A DNA stretch of 47,337 nt, from contig JASKKT010000014.1 of NCBI GenBank assembly GCA_030154025.1, positions 1-47,337 on the forward strand, read 5' to 3'. Below the pieces are notes generated by a model. The model was given only the letters and a program-made list of their open reading frames with translations, did not search any database and was not told where the DNA came from. Every line of letters starts with the position of its first letter. The stretch's first letter is position 1. Source of the DNA: Methanolobus sp. (GTDB taxonomy: Archaea > Halobacteriota > Methanosarcinia > Methanosarcinales > Methanosarcinaceae). This document shows, piece after piece, positions 27,988 to 36,344 of this stretch. Made by a program: the position numbers and the translations under genes.

Positions 27988-29439
27988 ATGGATCTGATGC
28001 TCTTTGCACCTGAAATAACGATGGTTGTCACAGGCCTGGCTGTACTGCTCATAGGCCTGTTCCTTCCGGTTGAATCCAAGAAAGTGCTGGGATACCTTGC
28101 AAGCCTCGGTATCCTTATAGCACTCTACTTCACAGTGGCAAGCCTCGGAACAAACGCACTGGCCTTCTATGACACCTTATCCGTTGACGCACTCTCGCAG
28201 TTCTTCAAGATAGTGTTCCTTGTAGTGACCCTGCTCTTTTCCATAGCAGCCATCAAGTACACCGAAGGCAGCAAGAACACCGAGGAGTTCTATGTGCTGG
28301 CTATCTTTGCCACCATCGGAATGATGTTCGTGGCATCTGCCAATGACCTCATGGTGCTCTTCGTGGCATTCGAGCTTGCAAGTATATCCACATATACGCT
28401 CTCCGGATTCGAGAAGAACAACCCGCAGTCCCTTGAGGCATCAATAAAGTACTTCCTTATAGGCTCCCTCTCGGCCGCACTGATGCTCTTCGGTATCACC
28501 TTCCTCTACGGTGTAACAGGGACAACCAGCATCCCAGGCATTGCAGCCGGCGCAGCTGCACTGGCAGCAAGTCCTATCGGGATCCTGGCCGTGGTGCTCC
28601 TTATCGCAGGTTTTGGTTTCAAGATAGCCCTTGTGCCATTCCACATGTGGGCACCTGACACATACCAGGGTTCACCTTCACTGGTCTCGTCCCTGCTTGC
28701 TGCAGGCTCCAAGAAGATGGGTATCGTAGCAGCGTTCAAGGTGTTCATTGTCGCCCTGATAGCCCTTAAGGTAGAGTGGCAGATCGCATTTGCGGTCCTT
28801 GCTGTAATAACCATGACCGTAGGCAACGCAGCAGCCCTTTCCCAGACAAGCGTGAAGAGAATGCTCGCATACTCCTCACTTGCACAGGCAGGCTACATCA
28901 CAATGGCATTCGTAGTCCTGACACCAATGGCACTTGGCGGTGGCATACTTTATGCCCTCTCCCACGGTTTCATGAAGGCCGGAGCTTTTATAGTAACAGC
29001 TGCGGTAGTCTACATGGTGCTCTCAGAGAACAAGGATGCACAGAACCCGGACCATATTGACAACTTCAGGGGTCTTGGCAGGAGGATGCCGGTCACTGCA
29101 CTCTCGATGACGATCTTCGTGTTTGCGCTGGCAGGTATACCGCTCACGGCAGGATACATGAGCAAGTTCGTATTGTTCTCCTCGACCATCCAGGCAGGAT
29201 TCGCGTGGCTTGCAGTCATCGCCATACTTAACAGTGCCCTTTCTCTATACTACTATGCCAAGATAGTGAAATACATGTACTTCCTGCCCACCGAAGGAAC
29301 AAAGGTATCCGAGCCTCTCCCATACACCCTCGCCCTTGTTGTGGCTGTTGCCGGTGTGCTTGCGATAGGTTTCTGGCCCGAGCCCTTCATCTACTGGGCT
29401 ATGGAAGCTGCAAAAGTATTGCTTGCAGGAGGAATGTAA
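27988..29439 (+). CDS. fpoN: F420H2 dehydrogenase subunit FpoN
   Basis: A 483-residue NuoN-type subunit with about 14 helices. LFVAFELASISTYTLSGF carries the conserved membrane Glu and GFGFKIALVPFHMWAPDTYQ the channel Lys. VKRMLAYSSLAQAGYITMAF is the shared antiporter-family loop. With FpoL and FpoM it forms the proton-pumping arm. The stop codon is directly followed by the fpoO start. Confidence 0.97.
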   Translation: MDLMLFAPEITMVVTGLAVLLIGLFLPVESKKVLGYLASLGILIALYFTVASLGTNALAFYDTLSVDALSQFFKIVFLVVTLLFSIAAIKYTEGSKNTEEFYVLAIFATIGMMFVASANDLMVLFVAFELASISTYTLSGFEKNNPQSLEASIKYFLIGSLSAALMLFGITFLYGVTGTTSIPGIAAGAAALAASPIGILAVVLLIAGFGFKIALVPFHMWAPDTYQGSPSLVSSLLAAGSKKMGIVAAFKVFIVALIALKVEWQIAFAVLAVITMTVGNAAALSQTSVKRMLAYSSLAQAGYITMAFVVLTPMALGGGILYALSHGFMKAGAFIVTAAVVYMVLSENKDAQNPDHIDNFRGLGRRMPVTALSMTIFVFALAGIPLTAGYMSKFVLFSSTIQAGFAWLAVIAILNSALSLYYYAKIVKYMYFLPTEGTKVSEPLPYTLALVVAVAGVLAIGFWPEPFIYWAMEAAKVLLAGGM

Positions 29440-29823
29440 ATGGCAGATTGCGATCTTTGCGGAATAGCCCTTCCGACACTTGTCCCGGTGAAGGTGTACA
29501 AACCGAAATACGCCCACCCCTATCCGCAGGGCATGTGGCAGGGACTTTGCGAACTATGTGTCAGTGCAGCGATAAGGACAAAAGAGGAGCAGGCCAGGAC
29601 CGGTTCATGCGGTACAGCCGGCACATGCCAGTTCTGCGGCTCCATCGAACGTCTCTATCCCGTGCACATCAGCAGGCCATCCTTCTCCCAGGGTGAGGAA
29701 AAGGACACTGTCTATCTTTGCAGCAGGTGCCTGAACTCCATAGCCGAGGCTAAGGGAGAATGGGACCGCGATAAAGCTGAGCACTCGCACGAGCACATAA
29801 CCCGCGGACACACAGACCATTAA
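29440..29823 (+). CDS. fpoO: F420H2 dehydrogenase accessory subunit FpoO
   Basis: A 127-residue soluble Cys-rich protein found only with the methanogen Fpo complex. Cys pairs are CDLC (4-7), CELC near 40, CQFC near 66 and CSRC near 100, and the tail is His-rich (HSHEHITRGHTDH). A [2Fe-2S] cluster has been proposed for FpoO; its role in the complex is not settled. It is the last gene of the operon and is followed by a hairpin terminator. Confidence 0.93.
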   Translation: MADCDLCGIALPTLVPVKVYKPKYAHPYPQGMWQGLCELCVSAAIRTKEEQARTGSCGTAGTCQFCGSIERLYPVHISRPSFSQGEEKDTVYLCSRCLNSIAEAKGEWDRDKAEHSHEHITRGHTDH

Positions 29824-29830
29824 ATGATGT

Positions 29831-29866
29831 GAGACCGGCATCACGCCGGTTTCGGCTCTTTTTTTC
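29831..29866 (+). terminator. Terminator of the fpo operon
   Basis: GAGACCGGC and GCCGGTTTC form a 9-bp stem (one G-U pair) around the loop ATCAC. A run of T residues follows at 29858-29864. It begins 8 nt after the fpoO stop codon. Confidence 0.75.
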
Positions 29867-30138
29867 TTATTTCTTCACTTGGAAAGACTGTGGACACCAC
29901 ATCTGTATCACTGTCTTGATATCCGTTTCCAGCTGAACGGCCTCTATACTCATCGGATACATGACCCGGGTAAAAAAGGGAACTTGATCCATAGCATGGC
30001 TATAATGAAGAAAAGATAACAGTATCAGGATCGGAAATGAAAGATGCCAGCCAGATCAAAACAGGTAGTACATAATCCTGGAATCATTCCAGGATTATGT
30101 ATTTACTCAATCGGAACACTGAGATAAGTTTCTCAGGA
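29867..30138. other. Intergenic stretch without a gene
   Basis: No open frame with a ribosome site is seen between the fpo terminator and the DUF2795 gene. The only clear structure is the palindrome at 30069-30101. The base composition becomes more AT-rich here, at the change from the housekeeping block to the accessory region. Confidence 0.5.
30069..30101. repeat. 33-nt palindrome (16-bp arms, 1-nt centre)
   Basis: Each arm reads TACATAATCCTGGAAT, with a single C in the middle, and the match is perfect. It lies 38 nt past the stop of the minus-strand DUF2795 gene. It may be that gene's terminator or a protein-binding site; no T tract follows on either strand, which makes a simple terminator less likely. 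Confidence 0.8.
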
Positions 30139-30405
30139 CTATTGCCTTCTCCAGCTCTCCATATCCCTGTCTATCTTCTCAATATCCTCATTGATCCTTT
30201 CCGGCGTCTCTGCTTCCCTGTGTTCACCAAAGACATTCCGGATATCTGCCGGACTTTCGTATTGTCTGTCAGGAAGGTCCTGCAGGTCTGAAACTATATT
30301 CTCCGAGGCGTTGTGACTTCTTGCATAGTCAAGAATATCCTTCTTTGATCTAGGATACTCCATTCCTAAAAGTGCTTCCTGTATTGCAGTTGCATTGCTT
30401 CTCAT
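30139..30405 (-). CDS. DUF2795 family protein
   Basis: An 88-residue soluble protein. IQEALLGMEYPRSKKDILDYARSHNASENIVSDLQDLPDRQYESPADI matches the DUF2795 pattern (short helical domain, 'YP..K.dll..A......v...L..LPd..y..p.dv'). The charged C-terminal tail is not conserved. Function is unknown. SD sequence AGGGGGAG precedes the ATG, and a minus-strand TATA-like stretch TTTATTTATA is at about 30457-30470. A decayed second copy lies directly upstream at 30578-30757. Confidence 0.8.
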   Translation of the reverse strand: MRSNATAIQEALLGMEYPRSKKDILDYARSHNASENIVSDLQDLPDRQYESPADIRNVFGEHREAETPERINEDIEKIDRDMESWRRQ

Positions 30406-30577
30406 CTATTACTCCCCCTGTTTAGGATTTACCATAATATTATGTGAGGCGGCATATAAATAAATACTTAAATTCGATTTGTAAGAAAAAATAATGCTGA
30501 TTGCATAAATCTTGCTGGTCAGCCTTTACTCTTTGCAAACCATTCCAGTAAGCCAAATCAGTATACTACTGGTCTAT

Positions 30578-30757
30578 TTACCTTGTTCCCCTTTCATCCC
30601 TTGAGTGGCTCTCATTCTCTTTGACAGACTCCCTTACTGCCCCGGACTGTCGGCCTTCCTCGAATTCATTTCTTACTTCAAGTGGATTGTCATATGTCCT
30701 GTCCGAGATCTACTGCAGGTCTGCCATCATATCCTCCGAAAGATTGTGACTTTTATA
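30578..30757 (-). pseudogene. Truncated second copy of the DUF2795 gene
   Basis: Reading the minus strand from 30757 gives KSHNLSEDMMADLQ, a stop, then ISDRTYDNPLEVRNEFEEG. This aligns with RSHNASENIVSDLQDLPDRQYESPADIRNVFGE of the intact gene at 30139. The frame then runs on to a TAA at 30578. The first third of the gene is missing: it is cut at a TA by the IS630 fragment, and an in-frame TAG interrupts what is left. The copy is not functional. Confidence 0.8.
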
Positions 30758-31042
30758 CATGCCGACCTAAGTAATTACGCATAATTTTGTCAATTGATCA
30801 TTAGGTTTTGTCCATTCCTCGAACTTGTTGGATATTGCTGTGAACAGATCCTCCAGACTGGGAAAATATCGATTATGAGTGCATAGTTTCCGAGTAAGTT
30901 TCCATACTCTTTCAATTGAATTCTGATCTGGTGAATAGGGCGGTAGAAAGAAGAGATGTATTTCTTTTTTATGTTCTTCTAACCACGGACGGAGCAGTTT
31001 TGCATGGTGATAACGACTATTATCGAGAATCAGTAGTAATAC
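30758..31042 (-). pseudogene. IS630-family transposase, C-terminal fragment
   Basis: On the minus strand the segment from 31042 to the TAG at 30767 encodes about 91 residues. LLLILDNSRYHHAKLL holds the second catalytic Asp and FLPPYSPDQNSIERVWK holds the last catalytic acid of the DDE_3 domain, both typical of IS630/Tc1 transposases. The N-terminal half is absent. The right edge is the terminal repeat of the IS4 element; the left edge lies at a TA within the DUF2795 pseudogene, as expected for an element that inserts at TA. Confidence 0.85.
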
Positions 31043-31064
31043 TTTCCATATGTCATCGGTTAAG
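31043..31064 (+). repeat. Left terminal inverted repeat of the IS4 element
   Basis: 22 bp; the inner 14 bases are TGTCATCGGTTAAG, identical to the reverse complement of the right end. Only the eighth base differs (A here, G there). Confidence 0.88.
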
Positions 31065-31183
31065 AACTAAAAGAGTTTATTGATACGTTTTTTCTACTCT
31101 CGTCTGTTCCGACTTGTTTTCTCTCCCAAACTCCGGTCTTTATATACTCAACTACCTTTATTTTATTGTCTGAGGGGACAATA

Positions 31184-32482
31184 ATGGCAAACGATCCACA
31201 CATAATTGAGAAAAACCTATGTGGTATTTTCTCTCCTGACTGGCTACGCCAAACTGCTCACGAAACAGGTCTGGTAAAACGGGAACGAAAAATAGACCCA
31301 TTGATAATGTTTTGGGTTCTGACCCTGGGTTTTGGTGTTCAGCTTCAGCGCACTTTAGCCAGCCTTAAACGCAGTTATGAGAAAGCAGCTACTAAGAAAA
31401 TAAGCGATGGTGGCTGGTATGAACGTTTCACTCCTGAACTTGTGGCATTCCTCCGGGCTTGTGTTATGCACGGGATCGAACAACTTGCTCAAGAGCAGAA
31501 CAAACACCTGTCGGAAAAGCTTTCCCAATTCGAAGATGTACTGATCCAGGATAGCAGCATTGTTCGTCTACATAGCTCATTATCTGAAAAATGGCCTGCA
31601 ACACGGACACGAACGATAGCTGTAGGCGTAAAAGTAGGATTGCTGGTAAGTGCAGTAGCCAATGGGCCAAAAAATGTAGCTCTTTATGCTGAAAGCACTA
31701 ATGAATTGAAGACATTGCATATGGGACCATGGATCAAGAATAGAATCTTCCTTATTGATCTTGGATATTATAAGCATCAGTTATTCGCAAGGATCCAGGA
31801 TAACGGTGGTTACTTTGTGTCCAGATTGAAGAAAAATGCTGACCCACTGGTCGTCAATGTTAACAGTGTCCATAGAGGTCGAAGTATCGATGTTAAGGGA
31901 AAATGGATAAGTGAAGTGTTACCCCATCTGAAAAGACAGGTTCTCGATGTAGATGTGGAAGTTTCTTTCAAACGCCGAACTTATAATGGCAAGCAGAAAA
32001 ACGATACTGAGAATTTCCGATTGATTGCGATAATGAATAAAGAGACAGAGGAATATCATACATATATCACTAACATTCCGCAGGATGTACTGGATGCAGA
32101 AGACATTGCAAAGCTATATGGAGCCAGATGGGATATTGAATTAGTGTTCAAGGAACTCAAAAGCAGGTATGCAATGGATGTTGTAAACACAACCAATCCA
32201 AATATTGTTGAAGCATACATATGGATAGCATTACTGACGCTTCTTGTCAGTAGAAGAATATACACTATTGTAAGAAGTCACAATGAAAAAGAGATGATGA
32301 TAAGGTATACACAACTGCGATGGAGCACGATATTCTCAGAGAATGCGAATGGTCAACTTAGATCGATATTGAAATATTGTGGAATAGAAATGTCACTTGA
32401 GATGTTTATGGAAGTGTATTCGAGTCAAGCACTTGACCCACATGTCAATAGACAACGGTTTAGAGATCAGTGGTGGGCTTAA
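31184..32482 (+). CDS. IS4-family transposase
   Basis: A 432-residue DDE transposase that appears intact. The first catalytic Asp is in LIQDSSIVRLH (about 120), the second in FLIDLGYYKH (about 190). The IS4 signature YGARWDIELVFKELK has the Y-x2-R-x3-E-x6-K spacing and includes the catalytic Glu (about 315). The ATG at 31184 follows GAGGGGACAATA; an upstream in-frame codon at 31166 lacks a ribosome site. The IS4 family is secure; the ISH8-like subgroup is only a guess. Confidence 0.92.
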   Translation: MANDPHIIEKNLCGIFSPDWLRQTAHETGLVKRERKIDPLIMFWVLTLGFGVQLQRTLASLKRSYEKAATKKISDGGWYERFTPELVAFLRACVMHGIEQLAQEQNKHLSEKLSQFEDVLIQDSSIVRLHSSLSEKWPATRTRTIAVGVKVGLLVSAVANGPKNVALYAESTNELKTLHMGPWIKNRIFLIDLGYYKHQLFARIQDNGGYFVSRLKKNADPLVVNVNSVHRGRSIDVKGKWISEVLPHLKRQVLDVDVEVSFKRRTYNGKQKNDTENFRLIAIMNKETEEYHTYITNIPQDVLDAEDIAKLYGARWDIELVFKELKSRYAMDVVNTTNPNIVEAYIWIALLTLLVSRRIYTIVRSHNEKEMMIRYTQLRWSTIFSENANGQLRSILKYCGIEMSLEMFMEVYSSQALDPHVNRQRFRDQWWA

Positions 32483-32499
32483 CCGATGACACATGGAAA
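32478..32499 (-). repeat. Right terminal inverted repeat of the IS4 element
   Basis: 22 bp beginning CTTAACCGATGACA on the plus strand; it overlaps the last bases of the transposase gene including its stop codon. Confidence 0.88.
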
Positions 32500-32533
32500 A
32501 CATTTATAACAAAAAACTTCTTTGAATTGTACT
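32500..32533 (+). promoter_or_regulatory. Promoter of the cas operon
   Basis: ACATTTATAAC at 32500-32510 is a TATA box; the GGAAA just before it, which could act as BRE, belongs to the end of the IS element. Transcription would begin about 25 nt downstream, at or just before the ATG at 32534, and no Shine-Dalgarno sequence is present. The cas6 message is therefore probably leaderless. Confidence 0.65.
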
Positions 32534-33328
32534 ATGCGTTACACTTTGATCTCACTTGATATTTCTACAAAGAAAGTTCTGAAAAAGGATTTTATAGGTG
32601 CTGCTTTTCGCGGGTGGCTTGGTCATGCATTGAAGTGTGATACAAAGCGCTCCTGTGCTGACTGTGGAGATACTCTGCAATGTCCTTACTTTATGGTTTT
32701 CAGGGAACACAGTGAGGTCCGGCCTTATTCGCTAATGGCCTTCAAGGATAAAGAGAACATCACTGCCTTCATTCGTCTCTTTGGTGATAAGAAGAAAATG
32801 GCGCCCCGAATACTTTCAAGTATCAATGCAAGGAATGGAATACCTAATTTTGATGGTCTGGAATACAATATTGAGTCCATAGAAGCAAAGAATCTGGAGA
32901 TAAAACCTGTTAAAATGGGCAACATACTGCGTCTTGTTACAACATCGCCTCTTTCCCTTAAAAGCAATGGGCAGCTCGAGGTATTGCCTTCGTTCAATAC
33001 TCTTCTGCGCTCGTGCATAAGGAGTTACAATAAGATCACAAAGTACCATGACATTCAGAACTATCCTTTTCACGTCTCAGAAGAAATTCGGGATCTTGAT
33101 GCGGAACTACTTGATTTTGATGTACAGGTGGTAAAACACCAGCATACAAACATAAAAAAGAAGACAATAAAAATGGGGGGAATCAGTGGGTGGATGGACT
33201 ATGAGACATCCTCAATGCCCGCGGAAGTGGCAACTATTCTGGGAATGGGAGAATCCCTGCAAATTGGAAAACATACAGTATATGGATACGGAGGATTTAT
33301 GATGCTGGACCGGGAGGACTTGACTTGA
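32534..33328 (+). CDS. cas6: Cas6 CRISPR RNA endoribonuclease
   Basis: A 264-residue Cas6, which cuts the repeat RNA to release crRNAs. The N-terminal ferredoxin-like half has an inserted four-Cys site (C35, C41, C44, C50: CDTKRSCADCGDTLQC) often seen in archaeal type III Cas6. The C-terminal half ends in LGMGESLQIGKHTVYGYGGF, the glycine-rich loop of the family. A TTG at 32522 could extend the frame by four residues, but the promoter position favours ATG 32534. The stop overlaps the cas10 start. Confidence 0.88.
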   Translation: MRYTLISLDISTKKVLKKDFIGAAFRGWLGHALKCDTKRSCADCGDTLQCPYFMVFREHSEVRPYSLMAFKDKENITAFIRLFGDKKKMAPRILSSINARNGIPNFDGLEYNIESIEAKNLEIKPVKMGNILRLVTTSPLSLKSNGQLEVLPSFNTLLRSCIRSYNKITKYHDIQNYPFHVSEEIRDLDAELLDFDVQVVKHQHTNIKKKTIKMGGISGWMDYETSSMPAEVATILGMGESLQIGKHTVYGYGGFMMLDREDLT

Positions 33329-35679
33329 GTGAAAACATAGGAGTAACGGACTGGTTTACCAAAAAGAGGTCCAATGTGGATTACCCAACGCAAAGCGACA
33401 AGATGCTCGATAAGCTTGTTGCAGGAATTACAGATACCTTTAACACAGCATCAAAAATGAGTGATGTGGCCGACGGCATATATGATGTATTTGAAAGAGA
33501 CCCGTTCTTGAAAAGCATAAGTTCAGACTCTCGATTCCCGGTATGTTCTCTTTTCCATCACCTCAAAAACACATCTGGCATAGCTGTATGCCTATTGATA
33601 CAAAAAATGGAGGATGATTCTTCTTACGTTCAGAAATGTCTTGACGCCTATAACATAGGCTGTGAATACGATAAAAAAGATTTTATTGCACTTCTCAGAG
33701 TGGCTGCATTATTGCATGATATTGGCAAACCTCGCTCATACACATCTGATTCAAAATATCAGCAGTTCCATTATCATACAAAGCAGGGAAAGGAGATAAT
33801 AGATGATATTCTCTCCAGAACCACTTCAAAGCTTGTAGAGAGATTTGAGCTGAAAAAAATTCTTCCTCTGCTTGCATCCAGACATCATGGAAGGGATGTA
33901 GTGACAGACCTTGAAAGACTTTTGAGTACCGCAGACACAGTAGCCTCAGCAGCTGACCGAGTTAATGAGATAGAAGCTGGACTTGATTTGAAGAACGGCA
34001 TGCTCAAAGTATCAAGCCACGACAGGATATTCCCGCATGAGCTCAATTTCGATGCAGGGGGACTGAAATGCCTGGATACTCCACATACTGTGATTCTTGG
34101 GAACGGAAGCATTCAGGTAAAAAAAGTTAAACCGAAAGATGCCAATGCAATCAGTATCCAGCTATTTGTCGATAATACAACCGGTGGAGGGCCCGTGCAG
34201 TATCTGGGTTCCTCAAGTTCTCTAAAAGGTAAGATTGGCATCCTTTCCCTTGATATGACAGGCATCCAGGGCTTTATTGGCGAGGCCGAGAAGCTTAAAA
34301 TGCTAAGAGGTGGAAGCTTCCTTGTGAGCAAGACTCTTGAACTTGCAGCTGACGTCATCTCAAAACATGTCTGCAAAGAAGCTGTTCTTTTTGTGGGCGG
34401 TGGCAATCTACTCTCTTTTATGCCGGACACCCCAAACTACCGGGAGTTGCTAAAGAGGGAGATTAAAAAATGTATTTCTGATGAATCGAAAGAAGGACTA
34501 AAAGCGGCAGTTGTTGCATTCTCAATTGATATTGATGATGTTGCCCACGCTTTCGATAAAGTGCTGGAGAGATCTCAGGAACTGCTGGATATAGAAAAGA
34601 ACCGCACATATCATGTCCCTTCAATATCAGATAAGAAAGAGATCTGTAAGTTCTGTTCAACACGACCTCTTCCTGCAAGTGCTGAAATGTGCGAGGTCTG
34701 CACGGTCAAGAACCAGAGGGGTGAAAGTGAAAAGTGGGGACTATCAAAAAGGTATATAGAAAATACCTACGGTGCCAGTCGTCCTACCGAGCTTTCACAC
34801 TTGGGCAATTCCATAGGAGTGCTTATGGTAGATGGAAATATGATGGGACGGATGTTCCAGCAGACAACAACTCCTGCGGAATATACTTTCAAAAGCCAGA
34901 GTTTCGGATCAAGGTTCGATGAGATCCTCAAGAATACCATTGCAGATTTCCTGAAAAATGAACAGGTTCGTAGGGATCTGGTTATGGTCAGCAGGGAGGA
35001 TGGGAACTATCTAGGCATGGAAGTAGTCTATGCAGGGGGGGATGACATCCTGATTTTAATGAATGCTAAGGGCATCATCCAGTTTGCCGAAATCTTAGCA
35101 AAGAACATAGCGGGAGACTTCAAGTTCCAAAAAAAATTCCATGATACTAAGGTATTCAGTAACCCTGTTGTAACGGTCTCATGTGGTATAGCCATTGCAG
35201 ACCATAAATTCCCAATATACTTTTTGCTTGATGCTGCAAGAAAAATGGAATCGAAGGCAAAGGAAATATTCCGCGGGGCAACATTTACGGATGAGCTTGG
35301 TATCATCAGACTTCCAGAGGGAGCCATTGCTATAACAGGAATAAGCTCTGCAATGCCAAGCGATAATTCCAGTTGTTTTGTATTAGGAGATGGTGGCCAT
35401 GAAGAATCCTTCGTCCAGCTTAAAGGAATGATATCCATAGCTTTGAATAAGAAGAGCTCACGTGCCCTCCTCTCCGATCTGATCACATGTGGCGACTCTG
35501 AGCTAGAACGGCTGAACCTTATAAAGTACATGTACACATCTTTGCAGCGCAAGAGCAGCGATATCGGACTTGATGACTGCGAATGGATGGCAGGCATACT
35601 GAAAAATACTAAGGTCCTTGGCGCATCACGTATGATAATACCACATCTGTTGCACGGAAGTGAGGAGGGGTCTATATGA
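33325..35679 (+). CDS. cas10: Cas10, type III CRISPR large subunit with HD nuclease and cyclase
   Basis: A 784-residue Cas10 with every catalytic site present. The HD domain shows H78/H79, HD at 131-132 (ALLHDIGK), H151 and HH at 187-188, for single-stranded DNA cleavage. The first Palm domain begins near 305 (ILSLDMTGIQGFIG). A zinc finger uses C441, C444, C456 and C459. The second Palm domain carries YAGGDDILI with GGDD at 571-574, the site that makes cyclic oligoadenylates. The start is TTG at 33325, with GGGAGG 7 nt upstream and a TTGA overlap with cas6. The CARF proteins encoded downstream are the expected receivers of the signal. Confidence 0.95.
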   Translation: MSENIGVTDWFTKKRSNVDYPTQSDKMLDKLVAGITDTFNTASKMSDVADGIYDVFERDPFLKSISSDSRFPVCSLFHHLKNTSGIAVCLLIQKMEDDSSYVQKCLDAYNIGCEYDKKDFIALLRVAALLHDIGKPRSYTSDSKYQQFHYHTKQGKEIIDDILSRTTSKLVERFELKKILPLLASRHHGRDVVTDLERLLSTADTVASAADRVNEIEAGLDLKNGMLKVSSHDRIFPHELNFDAGGLKCLDTPHTVILGNGSIQVKKVKPKDANAISIQLFVDNTTGGGPVQYLGSSSSLKGKIGILSLDMTGIQGFIGEAEKLKMLRGGSFLVSKTLELAADVISKHVCKEAVLFVGGGNLLSFMPDTPNYRELLKREIKKCISDESKEGLKAAVVAFSIDIDDVAHAFDKVLERSQELLDIEKNRTYHVPSISDKKEICKFCSTRPLPASAEMCEVCTVKNQRGESEKWGLSKRYIENTYGASRPTELSHLGNSIGVLMVDGNMMGRMFQQTTTPAEYTFKSQSFGSRFDEILKNTIADFLKNEQVRRDLVMVSREDGNYLGMEVVYAGGDDILILMNAKGIIQFAEILAKNIAGDFKFQKKFHDTKVFSNPVVTVSCGIAIADHKFPIYFLLDAARKMESKAKEIFRGATFTDELGIIRLPEGAIAITGISSAMPSDNSSCFVLGDGGHEESFVQLKGMISIALNKKSSRALLSDLITCGDSELERLNLIKYMYTSLQRKSSDIGLDDCEWMAGILKNTKVLGASRMIIPHLLHGSEEGSI

Positions 35680-36344
35680 AGATATTAAAGATAGAACTCA
35701 AGGCTACAACAGACTTTCATACTACTGGCGATTCCCAAGGCTCCACACTAGATTATCTCCGTGACAATAAAGATGTTCCATACATTCCTGGATCTCATAT
35801 CAAAGGCGTGATGCGTACTGAAGCGGAGCGCATTGTACGAAGTGTTCAGAATATAGATTGCTGGATCACAGGGGATGTTGAAAAGAAGAATGCATCTGAG
35901 GAGAACAAGAGAGACATAGTCCTCTGTGACGAGCTCAAAGAAGGCAAATATGGTTGTGATGTCTGTCCTATATTCGGTGTCCCAAATAACGATGGTAAAG
36001 CAGGATACTCTGAAGGCAAGATAAGGATCATGGATTTTCGAACTGCTGGTAAAGCAGGCTATGCTGCAAGGATGCATGCTTCCATTGACAGGGATAAGCT
36101 ATCCAAGATAGACGGTGGACTTTTCAGGACAAAGGTAGTCCCTGCAGGAACTATCTTCACAGGCCATATTATCATCAAGAATCTGACAGAGAGTGAGTGC
36201 AGACTACTCAAAGCAAGCCTTCACTCCATGTGCCATTATGGTCTAGGAGGAAACCGCTCACGTGGACTTGGGGGTTTTGAGATATGCGGAGGTATACAAG
36301 AGATATCTCTTGATGAATATACCAGAGGAGGTGCCCAGCAATGA
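35676..36344 (+). CDS. Cas7-type RAMP protein (Csm3-like)
   Basis: A 222-residue RAMP subunit of the type III backbone. VPYIPGSHIKGVMRTEAERI (34-53) is the conserved RAMP thumb region, C84, C94 and C97 with IFG form the usual Cys-rich site, and GLGGNRSRGLGGFEI is the glycine-rich loop. D26, in TLDYLRDNKDVPYIPG, lines up with catalytic D33 of Streptococcus thermophilus Csm3, so it may cut target RNA. Its start overlaps the cas10 stop, with GAGGAGGGG just upstream. Confidence 0.88.
   Translation: MKILKIELKATTDFHTTGDSQGSTLDYLRDNKDVPYIPGSHIKGVMRTEAERIVRSVQNIDCWITGDVEKKNASEENKRDIVLCDELKEGKYGCDVCPIFGVPNNDGKAGYSEGKIRIMDFRTAGKAGYAARMHASIDRDKLSKIDGGLFRTKVVPAGTIFTGHIIIKNLTESECRLLKASLHSMCHYGLGGNRSRGLGGFEICGGIQEISLDEYTRGGAQQ

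Larger units (their letters stand above)
31043..32499 (+). mobile_element. Complete IS4-family insertion sequence
   Basis: The 1457-bp element is bounded by 22-bp terminal inverted repeats that differ at one position and carries one intact transposase gene. I could not find a target duplication in the flanks. To the left is the IS630 fragment, but the missing half of IS630 is not on the right, so deletion or recombination followed insertion. The right end touches the cas6 TATA box. Confidence 0.88.

Noticed and set aside
30137-30405. DUF2795 protein as an antitoxin or part of a toxin-antitoxin pair.
   Set aside because: No partner gene is adjacent, and the second copy is a decayed duplicate and not a toxin.
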